DNA of 64,000 nt from Odontocerum albicorne. Its lineage: Eukaryota > Arthropoda > Insecta > Trichoptera > Odontoceridae. The notes under the pieces are model-generated. The model had not been told where the DNA came from, ran no database searches, and saw only the letters and a program-made list of their open reading frames with translations. Position numbers and translations under genes: made by a program. The stretch spans positions 22,089,847 to 22,153,846 of the forward strand of contig OX463859.1 in the NCBI GenBank assembly GCA_949825065.1. Reading direction: 5' to 3'. Every line of letters begins with the position of its first letter. Positions within the stretch are counted from its first letter, which is position 1. Shown here piece after piece: positions 48,146-59,190 of the stretch.

Positions 48146-48895
48146 TAGTGTAATCAAAGCTGAAATTAATTCGAGGAAAAGGTTAGCAGAGGAAATAACG
48201 AACGGTGATAGTTGGAGAATCTCGAACCGAGAGAAAATGGAGAAACGTGAGTAACAAGAAAGCATTTACGATGAGCTGTATGTATAGGGACGAGGCATAG
48301 AGCTGTGTGTATGAATAGACAAACATGGAAATCTGTTCTTTCTATCTACTCAAAAAGTGCATGAATATAAAAACATTTAATAAATATTGTTGAAAAATTT
48401 TTTGTGGTGTCCTCCGTAGCTTTGTAAGGGAATTTGACTTTTCACCAGTCTAGTTGTTCAGTTTCTAGTGATATCTCTGTTAACACTTGCCGTACGGTGA
48501 TGGATAGCGAGTGATCATGACTTATATTTTATTTAATTTCTCGAAATATACTGCTTGCAGGGTCTTCATACTTTATGTATTCCTCATCGAAACCTCTATG
48601 ATTTGAATGATGTCATTAGGAAACAAAACATTCATAGTTAATTCAACAGAAATTAATGATTTTAAATCGCGAATTGACGAAATGTCAAACACTCATTCTT
48701 TTTTGACAGTTCGTATAGCTCCCGTTCCAGGGGTCGTCACCTGTTTTATAATCCTGATTGTTATTTTTTATTTTTATCTGGTATGTTTTTTCTATTATCA
48801 TTTTTTATCTGGTATGTTATATTGTACCATTACTCTTTTTATAATAAATGTACATTTTATTTATTATTTCATTTTCAAAAATATAATAATTGAGA

Positions 48896-50600
48896 TGGCG
48901 GGAAATATCGACGGCGATGATAGCGATTTGGAATTTAAGGCGACAGGCAATATATCAGAATCAGAAGATTTTGTCGAGGTACAGGTGAAGTATATTCTGA
49001 TTTGGAGACGAGTGAAGAAGACGAAGAAATATTATTTACATCAAAACATGGATTCGAATGGAGTTCATTACGAGTACCACCTCAATCTTCGAGGCATCGG
49101 TCGGGTATCAAATATTCTCATCAAAGATTCTGGACTGAGAAATTCAAGTATAAATGTACATTCCATAAAAGATATGTGTTGTCTGTTTGTAAATGAAGAG
49201 GTGGTAAAAGTGATGTTTAAGAAACAAATCGTCATTTAAATCGAATTCATTCAGAAAAGAACCAACCAATATCAAAAGACGAGTTATATGAATTCATTGG
49301 AATATTGCTCGCACCTGGCAGAAATCGAACACGAAAGCTATCTTTGAGTGAAATGTGGATAAGTGAAAGTCCCTTTTGCCAGTCATTTTTCACAACAGCT
49401 CTGTCTCGAGATAGATTCATCTATATTTACAGTCATATTCGTTTTGATGATAAAGAAACCCGAGAAGAGAGATATCAGGGTTTTTTCAGATAAATTAGAA
49501 CCAATTAAGTGGATTTCAAAAATGTTTATGGATATGTGCAAAAGCAATTATTCTCCATCTTCGAATATAACTGTAGATGAACGTTTGCCAAACTTTAGAG
49601 AGAGTTGTTCGTTTCGCGTGTACATGAAGTCTAAACTTGGTAAATATGGCATCAAAATCTGGGTTGCTGCCGACTGCGGCGGCATATGACGCATAACAAA
49701 TTTACAGGCTTATTCTGGTATGATAAATAATCGTAGAGAGAGATAAATCAAGGTAACTGAGTAGTTATAGAAATGGTTCAACCGCAGTATGGCACGAACA
49801 GGAGGAAAACCACAGGTATTTTTATTACCTCTATCAAATTAGCCGATAATCTTTTATTAAAAGGTTTAACTCTAACTGGCACGCTTCGAAAAAATAAAAG
49901 AGTAATCTCACTTGAATTTATACCGTCTAGAGAGAAAACAATCCATAGTAGCTGAAAATAAAATACTTGTTTCGTGTGTACCACAAAAAATAAAGCAGTA
50001 TTATTATTATCCACTCAATTCAATGATGCAGAAATTGATTATTCAGAAAAACAAAAGCCACTATAGTAATTATACATCATTATAATAATACAAAAATTGG
50101 AGTAGATACGGGAGACTAAATTACTTGAGAGTACTCTTGCTCAAGGTCAACGAGAAGATGGCCTTTCCGTCTTTTTATGGAAATTATAGATATGGCTGCA
50201 TTGAATGCATACCTCTTATGGATAGACAAATATCCAGAGTGGAAACAAAATAATTAATACCACCGAAAACATTTCACAAGAGAGTTAAGTTTGGAATTGG
50301 CAATGCCCAATATCTTAAAAAGGAAAAATAGCAACAACAAGATGCTTTTAATACAGTTTTAACATATTGTGGCGAGTCAATATCCGAAACATTAGTAAAT
50401 AATACCCTGTTGGCACCCCGTGAGGTCCTCAAAAGAGGAAGTTGTGGGTTTTATTAAAAACATTCGAGAAAAAAAACCAGGCTATTCTGCAATATTTGTC
50501 AAACACCTGCGTGTTTAGTACGTAGAATATAGTAAAAAAAAAGTGGTTTCATGCCCCAATTGCGATAACTTTCTCCACAGGATTAAACTTTGATTATATG
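48896..50600 (+). pseudogene. piggyBac-like transposase, frameshifted
   Basis: Start chosen at the ATG of AGNIDGDDSDLEF, an acidic N-terminus usual in the family. The reading then shifts frame (ETSEEDEEILFTSKHG at 49002). Next come LYEFIGILL, LSLSEMWISESPF, SRDRFIYIYSHIRFDDKETR, NYSPSSNITVDE (first catalytic Asp) and YGIKIWVAADC. The Asp expected before FITSIKLADNLLLKG is not visible. Later, YNNTKIGVDTGD (third Asp region) and RRWPFRLFMEIIDMAALNAY are followed by a Cys-rich end with CPNCDNF. At least six frameshifts or stops make it non-functional. The hydrophobic ORF upstream (48607-48890) is not part of it. Confidence 0.85.
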
Positions 50601-50670
50601 ATATGTTTGTCCTATTTTCAAATTTTCTGTAGTGTTTATATTTTCCAAATTGCATATATTTTATTGATTT

Positions 50671-50729
50671 GAATTTCGTGTTTGTTTATATATAATTTTG
50701 AATTTCGTGTTTGTTTATACTATATAAAT
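50671..50729. repeat. 29-bp tandem duplication
   Basis: GAATTTCGTGTTTGTTTATA occurs at 50671 and 50700 within the piggyBac 3' region. Confidence 0.85.
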
Positions 50730-50873
50730 TTCTCGCCCTAAAACCTTGATTTTTGAATTTATATATTCATTTTATATTTTGTTTATATGTTATTTATTGT
50801 CTTTATTTGAATTATGGTTTTATTGCCAAAAAAATACACGCTACATTTTATTGTATAATTTTATGAAAAAAAA

Positions 50874-51478
50874 TTAAAAGGCTGGAAATCTCTTATCACG
50901 CATGCGCATTCTGAATGTTGCGCAGACCGAACGACGCAGCGTAAAAATAATATTCTTATAGAAATGCCTTTCTGTTTTAGCTCTTATTTTATCATTTCTT
51001 ACCTTTATTTTACATTATTCGACATTTTATTACATAATAAAATGATGTTTATAGCTAATAAAAAAAAATAACCTAGCAGATTTTGCATAATTTTAATTTG
51101 AAACATACATGTTTAGTGTACCCTCAGTGTCCAACGCCGTTACTGGCGTAATTTTTTAGCACAGTAAGGGAAGTGTTAAAAGGTTGGAGACCTCTTTTCA
51201 GTCATGCGCATTCTGAACGTTGCGCAGACCGAACGACGCAGTGGGAAAATTATATTCGTATAGAAATGTCACTTCTCTGTTTCAACTATTATTTTATCAT
51301 TTCTTACACTTATTTTATATTATTCGACATTTTATTACACAATAAAATGATGTTTATAGCTAATTAAAAAAAAAACTAATAGATTTTGCATAATTTTAAT
51401 TTAAAACATACATTTTTAGTGTACCCTCAGTGTCCAACACCGTAACTGGCGTAATTTTTTAGCACAGTAAGGGAAGTG
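50874..51478. repeat. Tandem duplication of the piggyBac right end (302 + 303 bp)
   Basis: Unit 1 (50874-51175) and unit 2 (51176-51478) each start TTAAAAGGYTGGA and end AGTAAGGGAAGTG, with TTAA between and after them. They share CATGCGCATTCTGAA, CGCAGACCGAACGACGCAG and AAAATGATGTTTATAGCTAA, with roughly ten percent divergence by eye. Confidence 0.95.
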
Positions 51479-51589
51479 TTAAATAATATATGTCTAATTG
51501 TCGTCAAGGTTTCAAGGTTTAAATATTCGTCGCGTACAAATATTCTGTTTTTTAGCCATATATTACATAGAGGCATCGTATTGCACATC

Positions 51590-51785
51590 TGTTGTATATA
51601 GTACAACCTGTCGGGTTTATTACATGTGAAAATATCTTTCAATTAACCTGCAAGATGTTAAGAAGGCTTTAGTGAAAATAAGACAGGAACTGTTTGTAAG
51701 AAATTCTAATACCAAGGAAATTAAACCAATGACCTCTTGATTCAATGACAGGTGTTAACGGACAAGGCAATGTAGGTCAAGTATT
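51590..51785 (-). repeat. SINE, antisense, diverged
   Basis: GTATATAGTACAACCTGTCGG (tail complement), ATCTTTCAATTAACCTGC, AATAAGACAGGAAC, and a decayed head ending GGCAATGTAGGTC. Confidence 0.65.
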
Positions 51786-51799
51786 TAGGTTCAATTGCA

Positions 51800-51925
51800 T
51801 ATTAAAACCATAAAAAAGGTCTACGACCGAATTTCAACATATGTCTGGTGGATTGGAAGAAATTCTTATGTATATGGCAAGATGTGAACTACGTTTTACT
51901 TTATGTAATGGTAGAATAATATAAA
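51800..51925 (+). repeat. SINE 3' half
   Basis: TGTCTGGTGGATTGGAAGAAATT and TATGGCAAGATGTG follow the body-tail order. Head missing. Confidence 0.45.
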
Positions 51926-52409
51926 ATTTAATGTGTTAATCATTTCAAATTTTGTTTCTAATATCCCTAATTATGGTCACACGAAAATTGAGATAATGTA
52001 GAGCACAGTCTCTGTTTTCTTTTTTTATCTTATTTATTTTCATCACAGCGCTCCTCCGGTGGGTTTAAACTGGAGAGGAATGCATTGTGCTGCCGGCTTT
52101 TCGTATCGCGAAATTTTATTTTATTTCCGTTCTGGCATATACGAGTACGAGTACAAAAAACCAACGGATGCATTTTGTGTCGCACTATAAATAAGCTTTA
52201 GAAAGGAACGCCGGAATAAGAACATAAAAACAGAGAATTTCGTTGAACTATGTATGAGTGTATTTAGAGATTGCCTTCAGGCTTTCCATATTATTAAGAA
52301 GTTTTTTCTTACAAAATGTTTTTTGTGTTTGTCCTAATTTTGTTTTGTAATGTCATTAAAATAAAGATGAATTGTTTCAATTAATGATTTATTATTATTT
52401 ATTTGACAC

Positions 52410-52615
52410 TTAACTGTAAAATTAGAGCATATATGGTAAGATACCACACTGACCACGCCCACCACTTGGTCAGGTGATCTTACATTTAAAATTAGATATC
52501 TTTACCATCTTTTTTATATCAACTAGAGCCAAAAATATGTGTTGTTTCGTTATATTCCTAAATGTTAAAAAATAAATATCACGTTGTTATCAAGCTTCTT
52601 TCAAAAAAATATGTT
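52410..52615 (+). repeat. Foldback MITE family M, single arm
   Basis: GACCACGCCCACCACTTGG, TCAGGTGATCTTACA, TTTCGTTATATTCC and ATCACGTTGTTATCAAGC match the left arm of 60294-60722. The opposite arm is missing or replaced by another hairpin at 52620-52700. Confidence 0.65.
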
Positions 52616-52619
52616 TAGG

Positions 52620-52705
52620 TAGTTTTTAATACGTTTATATGTTGTTTTTGAAGAATTTTCTCTATAAAGAACATATAAACGTCGTTTGATTTTTAACTAC
52701 CATTT
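52620..52705. repeat. Imperfect hairpin
   Basis: TAGTTTTTAATACGTTTATATGTT and AACATATAAACGTCG...TTTTTAACTA pair over most of their length around a loop of about 25 bp. Confidence 0.75.
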
Positions 52706-52739
52706 AGTCTCAAAACATGAATAAAAATAAACCTCCGAA

Positions 52740-52825
52740 TTAACCCAGTCCAGTTACCGCCGTAAATCGAACCCGAAAACTCTTGGGTGCTAAGCTAGTG
52801 TGTTAACATCTGGACCACGGAGCAT
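52740..52825 (-). repeat. SINE head, antisense
   Basis: AAATCGAACCCGAAAACTC is the complement of a B box, and ACATCTGGACCACGGAGC of the A-box end. Confidence 0.6.
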
Positions 52826-53044
52826 TTATTTATGAATTTATAAAATGCAGCTATATAAATTTATATCATGTGATATCTGAAAGTTGATTTATTGATTTTA
52901 TAAATGGGTAACGATCTTGCACATTTTATCAATGAAAAGTTTTCAAAAACGTTAATTTTTTCCTGTCATTTACCATATTTTAGTAATATCAAATCCTAAA
53001 TTCAACCGTTCAATCTTAGGCCTAATTTAATTATAAAATTAATT

Positions 53045-53140
53045 CTATTAGAATTTTGCAGGCTTATTGCCAGGGGGCAATATTTTCAAAGAAACCAGGC
53101 AAACAGAAATAAACTAACGCCTTCACAAAAAATATTTAAA
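53045..53140 (-). repeat. SINE 3' part, antisense
   Basis: GCAGGCTTATTGCCAGGGGG, CAAAGAAACCAGGC and TAACGCCTTCAC are the complement of the tail and body. Confidence 0.6.
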
Positions 53141-53324
53141 TTGTTGTTTATTAAAAACGTAAGGTAAATCGTTAATATTGCAAGTAATATGAATGACTTG
53201 AAATTCAGAAATTTTTAATCCTTAACGAATTAATGCCAATAACGAATTGAGTCAATAAACTTTATAATTAAAAGGATCGAGTCCAACAAGTTTTTTTTCA
53301 TTAAACTTCGTTGTTTCTTGTACA

Positions 53325-53500
53325 GCCCAGCTAGCGTTCTGTCATGTGGAAATCTTTTCCAACCAACTAGAATGATGTCATATAGGTCTTTAGAACAAAT
53401 CAGAATGGACCCTTTTTAAAAAATGATTTCCAGCGGGAATCAAACCCGCATCCTAAAGGCTGAAAGACAGGCGTCTTATCAACTAGGCCATAAAGGTTGT
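53325..53500 (-). repeat. SINE, antisense, nearly full
   Basis: CCAGCTAGCGTTCTGTCATG, TTTTCCAACCAACTAGAATG, AATCAGAATGGACC, CCAGCGGGAATCAAACCCGC (B box complement) and CAACTAGGCCATAAAGG (A-box side). Confidence 0.75.
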
Positions 53501-53524
53501 TAAGCTTAGTTCTTATCAACGTTT

Positions 53525-54740
53525 TTCCCCAGGTTGGAGGTCAGCAATTATCATGGCTATTATAAATTTGTCTACATTTGGTCTGGATAATATATTCGTA
53601 CCGCAATGGACTCACGCTCTTACGTTCTTTAGATTTCTTCTTCTTCAACCAGAAAACTATATCTGAATGGACGGATCTCTCTGCAGGCGCTCCCCAAGGT
53701 GGAATTCTCTCTCAACTCCTTTTTTCTATATTCATCAGCCCAATAACATCGTCTCTTAAATGTTCTTATCCTGCAGATATGTATTAATTTTGATCCAAAT
53801 TTCTTTCACGCGGCTTTGAACAATTTAAATGCGGACCTTCAATCGATCTCGGAGTGGACTGGGGAGTATGGCTTACTCATAAACCCTAAGAAGTCTCAAG
53901 CGATCCTCATTGGCAGGCCTCAGCTTCTCGGTAAATTCAACATGAACTAACTTTCTCCAATATTACTTGATGGCTCTATTATACCATTACATAAAACTGT
54001 TAAAAACCTAGGAGTGCTAATATTGTAGATAACACTCTCTCATGGCGAGATCAAATAAATGAGGTAAGCCGAAGGATCTTCTTTAGCCTTCATTCCCTTC
54101 AAGTGTTGCAGATTCCTTTCAACCAAAACCAACATTTTACTCGAACAATATCTGCTCTTTCCGATTCTGGACTATGCGGACATATGTTACTTGGATGTTA
54201 CAGAGGAACAGCTGGACAAATTAGAGCTTCTTCAAAATGTGATAAGCCAATCATGGATTAGCACTACTCTCAAACAGAGATTGTTTATTGGCCTTTCCAG
54301 TTCACCACTCCTCTTTATTTACGCTGTCCTTTACTGTCCATGCAGTGAGACTTTGGAATCAGTTACAAACCAATATAAGACTCGCTCCGTCCTTGCGACT
54401 GAAAAATCTCTAAATTTCTAGTCAGTAAAATAACGTGTTTCACTCCTGATTTTTCTTTTCCTTTCCTCTCCACCATCCCTTCCTTTCCTTTTGATTGATG
54501 ATATCTCACTTTATATGAAAAATAATGTTCGGGTGACTGTCCGTCTTTGTGGGGTTCGTGGGCATGTGCTCACGTATATGTTTATGGAATTCGTGGGGAT
54601 AGATATAATCATTTGAATGATTTATGCGACCACGTAACTTGCTTCATTTACTTTTGTCTGGTTGGTTGGAAGATATTACAGCCTGACAATAAGCCCGACA
54701 GATTGTATTTGCAATAAAAGTGTTAAATAAATAAATAAAA
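53525..54740 (+). pseudogene. LINE reverse transcriptase (second type), with tail resembling the SINE
   Basis: Plus-strand blocks in shifting frames: SEWTDLSAGAPQGGILSQLL (palm motif), a Y-P-A-D-M-Y remnant of the YADD block, INPKKSQAIL and G-R-P-Q, then VKNLGV, TLSWRDQINEVSRRI, PILDYAD, LDVTEEQLDKLELLQN, and at the end FTVHAVRLWNQ. This is the C-terminal two-thirds of a Jockey/CR1-like ORF2 with several frameshifts. The 3' region ends GGTTGGTTGGAAGATATTAC, GACAATAAGCCCGACAG, then (TAAA)n. That last 70 bp resembles the SINE tail. It belongs to a different clade from the LINE at 42.5-44.4 kb. Confidence 0.75.
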
Positions 54741-54989
54741 ATATGTATAAACATCAAATTATTATTAAAACATATTTTTTCTTTAAGTGCATATACTTGC
54801 TTTAAACCATGCAGAAGAATGAAATTATACTTATAAATAGTAACATTAGGTTAGTTAAAAAAATGTTTTATTTTATTTTAAATAAGCGAGCTTTTACTTT
54901 GCATTTTTTTTTAAAAAGTGTACTCTTTGTAACGAAAATTTATTAAATTACCATTTATAAATCTCCAATCCAATTAAAAAAAAACTATT
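54741..54989. other. Unassigned AT-rich stretch
   Basis: Nothing recognised. Confidence 0.3.
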
Positions 54990-55043
54990 GTTTTATATGA
55001 AAAGGGCTTCGTTAACGCTAACGAAGCACTTTTCATATAAAAC
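54990..55043. repeat. 25-bp near-perfect palindrome with 4-nt loop
   Basis: The left arm begins GTTTTATATGAAAAG and ends GCTTCGTTA. Loop ACGC. The right arm is its complement except one base. It may be a minimal foldback element. Confidence 0.95.
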
Positions 55044-55924
55044 GTTCGTGCGAAACAACTCGTGAAATTCATCAATTTGATTTTTTCAGAAGTATAAAAA
55101 ATACTCATTTATAGTATATTTTACTAAAAAAATTAATATGAAAACTATTCTGTTTAAATGCCCAGCGTGTAAGCAATCGTGAAAATTTTCAATTTGACTT
55201 TTTCAGACGTGCAGATTGTAAAAAAATCAATTAAATTAATTTAATTATTTTCCTGAACCACGCGGCTGGAAAATTTATTTACAAAAGATATTATGTTAAA
55301 ATAGATCTGCTAAAATTCACTGTGCAAAAGAAATCGTGACACTCATTGGTTATTTTTTTTTCAGTGTAACAACTGTGGTCAGTTGAACGACTCAATAAAA
55401 CAAAATAGAAACATTTGGAAATATTTGTTTATGGTTTGCGGTTAAAATTATTTATTGTTCACACACAAACTATAAAGATTATTTTGTAGAAATAATTGAA
55501 GAAAGATGCTCCGCGTTTTTTAATAGATTTTTTAATGTTTCATGTTTAGTTAATAAAAAAATATGTAACTGATATTTTTCTATGAGCTGAACTGTTTTTT
55601 TATAACGGTTAGATTTACCTGTTCAATTAAGTAACTTGAAATCGTTTTTTTATGGGCAATGCATGTTATTTGATAATAAAACCGCAGAAAAATTGCCATT
55701 TGACGTTGAACTAAAAAAATAAAACAGATCTCTTGGAGTGATAGCATTTAGAAAATTGATATATCAATTCTAGTATTGTATATATGAAATAATTTCTGAA
55801 TTTGATTGTGAAATTCATTCACATTCTACAGTCTTGATATTTAAGTATTCTGGGGTTTTCAATCATATATTTTTTTCTTCTTAAATAACACTTCATGCAT
55901 GGAATGTAATATTACTAATTTGTT
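55044..55924. other. Unassigned AT-rich stretch
   Basis: TTTTTTCAGAAGTATAAAAAA and TTTTTCAGACGTGCAGATTG are loosely repeated at about 55080 and 55200. Nothing else seen. Confidence 0.35.
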
Positions 55925-56185
55925 TCAAACACTTGTTTATTCCACTTTTTGTGGAATAAACAAAAAGTGGAATAAATAGTGTTTCATAAAACAAGTTAAT
56001 GTCTTTAAACCTGGTTTCCATTTTTCATTTTTCATTTTTGAATGTGAAAGCGAACGTTGTGTGCTTCGATAGAAAAAAAATAGAGATCTGTTATCTCTGT
56101 CTACCACACAAAGGATAAAACATGATCAAATGTATGTGTATGTTAATGCTAACGATGTCAATGCCTTAACTATAAATAATAATAT
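55925..56185 (+). repeat. Penelope-like terminus interrupted by a LINE end
   Basis: TTTATTCCACTTTTTGTGG with CAAAAAGTGGAATAAATAG forms the family palindrome with almost no spacer. The rest of the terminus (TTAATGTCTTTAAACCTGG, and later AATGCCTTAACTATAAAT) lies on both sides of an inserted LINE 3' end at 56030-56140. Confidence 0.7.
56030..56140 (+). repeat. LINE 3' end inserted into a PLE terminus
   Basis: GAATGTGAAAGCGAACGTTG, TGTGCTTCGATAGAAAAA, CTCTGTCTACCACACAAAGG and AAATGTATGTGTATGTT are almost identical to 58812-58918. It is about 110 bp long and therefore severely 5'-truncated. Confidence 0.8.
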
Positions 56186-57194
56186 TATTGCCAAAATATT
56201 AAGGTTCCTTTATGGTGAGGCGTACACCACATCCAATTTCCTTAACTGTCCAAAATTTCCGGCATCGAGAAAAATAAATTAATCTGCTACAGGATATCAA
56301 GGCCGTAGTTGCCAAATTCTGGGCCAATATAGTTTAATGATTTTTAAATTTATCTTATTCGTAACGAATTGTCATGCATGGATGTCTGAAAAAAAAAGAT
56401 TAGTGTTATGAATCTCCAAGATTGGTTTCCAACCTATCGTAATTAATCTTTCAAAATCACTTTCTTTAGAAATTACTCATGGACCGAAACTCAGTCACAA
56501 GACAATGCTAAAGCGGTGAGTGTACTCGAATATAAAAATGTGAATTTATCTCTAATTTTGACGTATGATATATGTTTTGTTCTTTGTAACGCTTTCTAAA
56601 TTTTCGTCAATTATAATTATTGTTGGTTCTGCCAAAACAATCGTGAAAACGAAATCATTTTCATGGTACATTATTGTTGAAAATGATTTGGAAAACACGT
56701 GTTTTATACTGTTTTTGAACCTTGAATTTTTTTTGTATTTGATATACACTTTTTGAGCGTCTCTAGAAAATGTAATCAATTTGATATCCTTGCTGTATGT
56801 GGTAATAAAAAACATCCACACCAAACGCACTGGATCATTCATTGCGTATGATGTCATCCTACTTGATTCCTTAATATCCTCAGTACCTTCTTCATGCTGG
56901 CATTTCCTCGATTTATTGTAACGAATTAATTAATACACTTGTAACATATCAGTTCATCCGAAGATTCCATAAAGTAATTTGTTACAGCATGGTTATTTCT
57001 ACTTGATCACAGAGTTATTAGGTTACCGGAAAATTGGCCTAAATTTCTAGTTCGTACGTATATTAATGCATGTTCCCGTCCTCACAAGTTCTAGTACTCT
57101 ACCAAGGATCTTACTCCAGAACACTTAGAGGAGTATTTTTAGAACAACCGTGATACTCCAAGCTTGGTGTCACTTCGACCTAAAAGGTTCGACG
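56186..57194. other. Unassigned stretch with overlapping opposite-strand ORFs
   Basis: ORFs at 56552-56857 (minus) and 56565-56756 (plus) overlap. Neither has a recognisable motif. Confidence 0.35.
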
Positions 57195-57335
57195 TGGCAG
57201 GTTAATTACAACGTGACAATCTCTTTCAAATTACCAAAAAGATGTTACACAAGTATTAAGAGAAGATAACACTGGAATCATTTTAAAAAAATAATACGAA
57301 GGCAAGTGTCTAACCATGTAGGCCTTGTAAGGCGA
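57195..57335 (-). repeat. SINE, antisense, diverged
   Basis: GGCAGGTTAATTACAACGTG, CAATCTCTTTCAAATTACC, ACACTGGAATCATTTT and ACCATGTAGGCCTTG. Confidence 0.6.
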
Positions 57336-57479
57336 TATTTACTTAGAACAAAATATTGTACTGTTGCTATGACCCTTATCTTTCTTTTGTCATACAATAA
57401 TTTTTCGTCTGAAATAAGGCATAACTCAAATTTAAAAAAAAAGACAAAGCCTTCCTCATCTCATTAACACCCTTTCCCA

Positions 57480-57740
57480 CTTTGGCGGTTCAGTTTAACC
57501 ATCATGAATATTTTAACTTTATCAGCAACTGTTGTGACCAATGTTTCCATGCTACAGTAGTACCACTTTCTAAGCATCTTGAGTTAAGATTTTTTTTTCT
57601 TCCTATACTTCGTTGCCCTTGTATCTTCCCCTGCAATACGACTTGGATAATTTCATATTTGTTTCCTCTCATAAAATATCCAAAGTATTCAAATATTCTC
57701 CTTTTAATGCAAGTGAGCACTTCTTGGTCTTTTTTTCATA
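57480..57740 (-). pseudogene. LINE C-terminus (GYFMRG type), antisense
   Basis: Minus strand: T-C-I-K-R-R-I-F-E-Y-F-G-Y-F-M-R-G, K-Y-E-I-I-Q-V-V-L-Q-G-K-I-Q-G-Q-R-S-I-G-R-K-K. This is the same C-terminal block as at 35310-35645 and is open for about 70 codons. The rest of the element is absent. Confidence 0.75.
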
Positions 57741-58084
57741 TTTTTTAATTAATATAGATAGTATACTTACAATAGCTTTGAAACGCATATTTGATTGAAC
57801 ATTTTTAAGCGTTTTAAAGTTAAATAAGCTTATACTCGTAAGTAAATCACTAATAAAATGTTGCGTCATGTCATGTAAGGTGTTTTTGTTTTTCAAAGTA
57901 TTAAAAACACGTTATTTCATTAAATCAAATAATTAAACAACCACTGGTTAAAATGAAGAAAATGAAACATTTGTATTGTGTGTGAAATACAGTGACAGGT
58001 CTTTTTAAATTAATGACAAGTTACACGCCCAGTAGAATAACCAAAATTATTTCGCTGTTCATCACCTTTTTTATTTTGTGTCAA
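57741..58084. other. Unassigned stretch
   Basis: Nothing recognised. One copy of the dispersed 8-mer at 57833. Confidence 0.3.
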
Positions 58085-58194
58085 TCACCGTGCCAAGTGC
58101 ATACTATATCATTTCAGTCACAACAAATTTTGTGTCATATCACCGTGCCAAGTGCATACTATATAATTTCAGTCACAACTAATTTTCCTGAGAG
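58085..58194. repeat. 55-bp tandem duplication
   Basis: TCACCGTGCCAAGTGCATAC plus ATTTCAGTCACAACAAATTT is repeated with three or so differences. Confidence 0.95.
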
Positions 58195-58274
58195 CGTGTA
58201 TACGATTTCCTACTAATATATTTTTTTTGGTAAATATCTCTCTTTTTAAAAACTCGTAGGGCATTTGTAAAAAA

Positions 58275-58920
58275 ACTGGAGTCCGCTATGGAGGTACATT
58301 ATCTAGGCAGTATGTTTAAGTGTAATGATTGAGCTAAAGGGACATTGAAAGAAGAGTAGCGAAAAGAAACAAGCTGAATGGAGCACTTAACGTAATACAC
58401 TCGTACAACAACCGCGCTGTATCAAAATAAGCAAAAATGACAATAGATTATGTTGTATCGGTGCCCACCTTAACACATGCAAGTAAAACTTATAAAAGTA
58501 TGATAAAGATGCATGTACTAAGAAAAAATGTGGAGTTTCAGTGTATGAAAGAAGGCGGAACGAATATATTAGAAATGAATTCGAGGATAAAATTAACGTT
58601 TTTAATTAGACGGAGAAATGAGTTTTAGTATGGTTTGGGTATATAAAGAGAATGAATAACGAAATATGACAATGCTAGTATACGAGTTAGGAGGGCAAGG
58701 TGTGCGTGTAAGAGGTAGACCGAAGAAAACGTGACTGTTATAAAGAGACCAGGTTTGAAATTAAAGTAAAGTGAGAAGTGGGAATTAAAGAAAATAGTGC
58801 ATGACAAGATTTATGAATGTGAAAGCGTAGGTTGTGTGCTTCGATAGAAAAAAATAGAGATCTGTTATCTCTGTCTACCACACAAAGGATAAAACATGAT
58901 CAAATGTATGTGTATGTTGT
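58275..58920 (+). pseudogene. LINE C-terminal region, sense, longest copy of the (TATG)n family
   Basis: E-V-H-Y-L-G-S-M-F-K, then K-R-N-K-L-N-G-A-L, a decayed G-S-E-T-W region, V-W-V-Y-K-E-N-E (R-W-F-G-H-V block), V-R-V-R-G-R-P-K-K-T and the terminal S-V-I-S-V-Y region. It ends CTCTGTCTACCACACAAAGG then AAATGTATGTGTATG. Frames are broken throughout. The final 110 bp is nearly identical to 56030-56140. Confidence 0.75.
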
Positions 58921-59019
58921 TTAAAGAATGCAAATTTTAATCCCTATTTGTACGATATTGCATTCAATTATATTTTCCGTAAACGCAAAACACGATTTCG
59001 TAGTATATAAGAATTCTGG

Positions 59020-59190
59020 TGAGCTTATTGCCAAGTGATAATTTTTCCAACTAACCAGAAATACGTTAAAGAGATCCTTAGTTAAAATCAGACTGAAATA
59101 ATTTAAAAAAAAAACTGGGTTATGGACATAAATCGAACTCTCAATCCCCGAGTTGGAAGTAGAAATTACTGAGGCCACGGAGATCGTCCT
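59020..59190 (-). repeat. SINE, antisense, nearly full
   Basis: CTGGTGAGCTTATTGCCAAG, TTTTTCCAACTAACCAGAAA, AATCAGACTGAAATAAT, ATAAATCGAACTCTCAATCC (B-box complement) and GAGGCCACGGAGATCGTC (A-box end). Confidence 0.8.

Larger units (their letters stand above)
48480..51482 (+). mobile_element. piggyBac-like transposon, decayed, right end duplicated
   Basis: Left boundary TTAA at 48480-48483 followed by CACTTGCCGTACGGTG. Right boundary, read inward, TTAA at 51479-51482 followed by CACTTCCCTTACTGTG (three mismatches in sixteen). A second complete right end lies at 51176-51179. The total is 3.0 kb with one broken transposase gene. A palindrome ACGCC-GTTACT-GGCGT sits just inside each right end. 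Confidence 0.8.

Noticed and set aside
48607..48895. N-terminal membrane domain fused to the piggyBac transposase
   Set aside because: The hydrophobic stretch is Phe/Tyr/Ile-rich translation of AT-rich DNA upstream of the acidic N-terminus usual in the family; the likely start is 48896.
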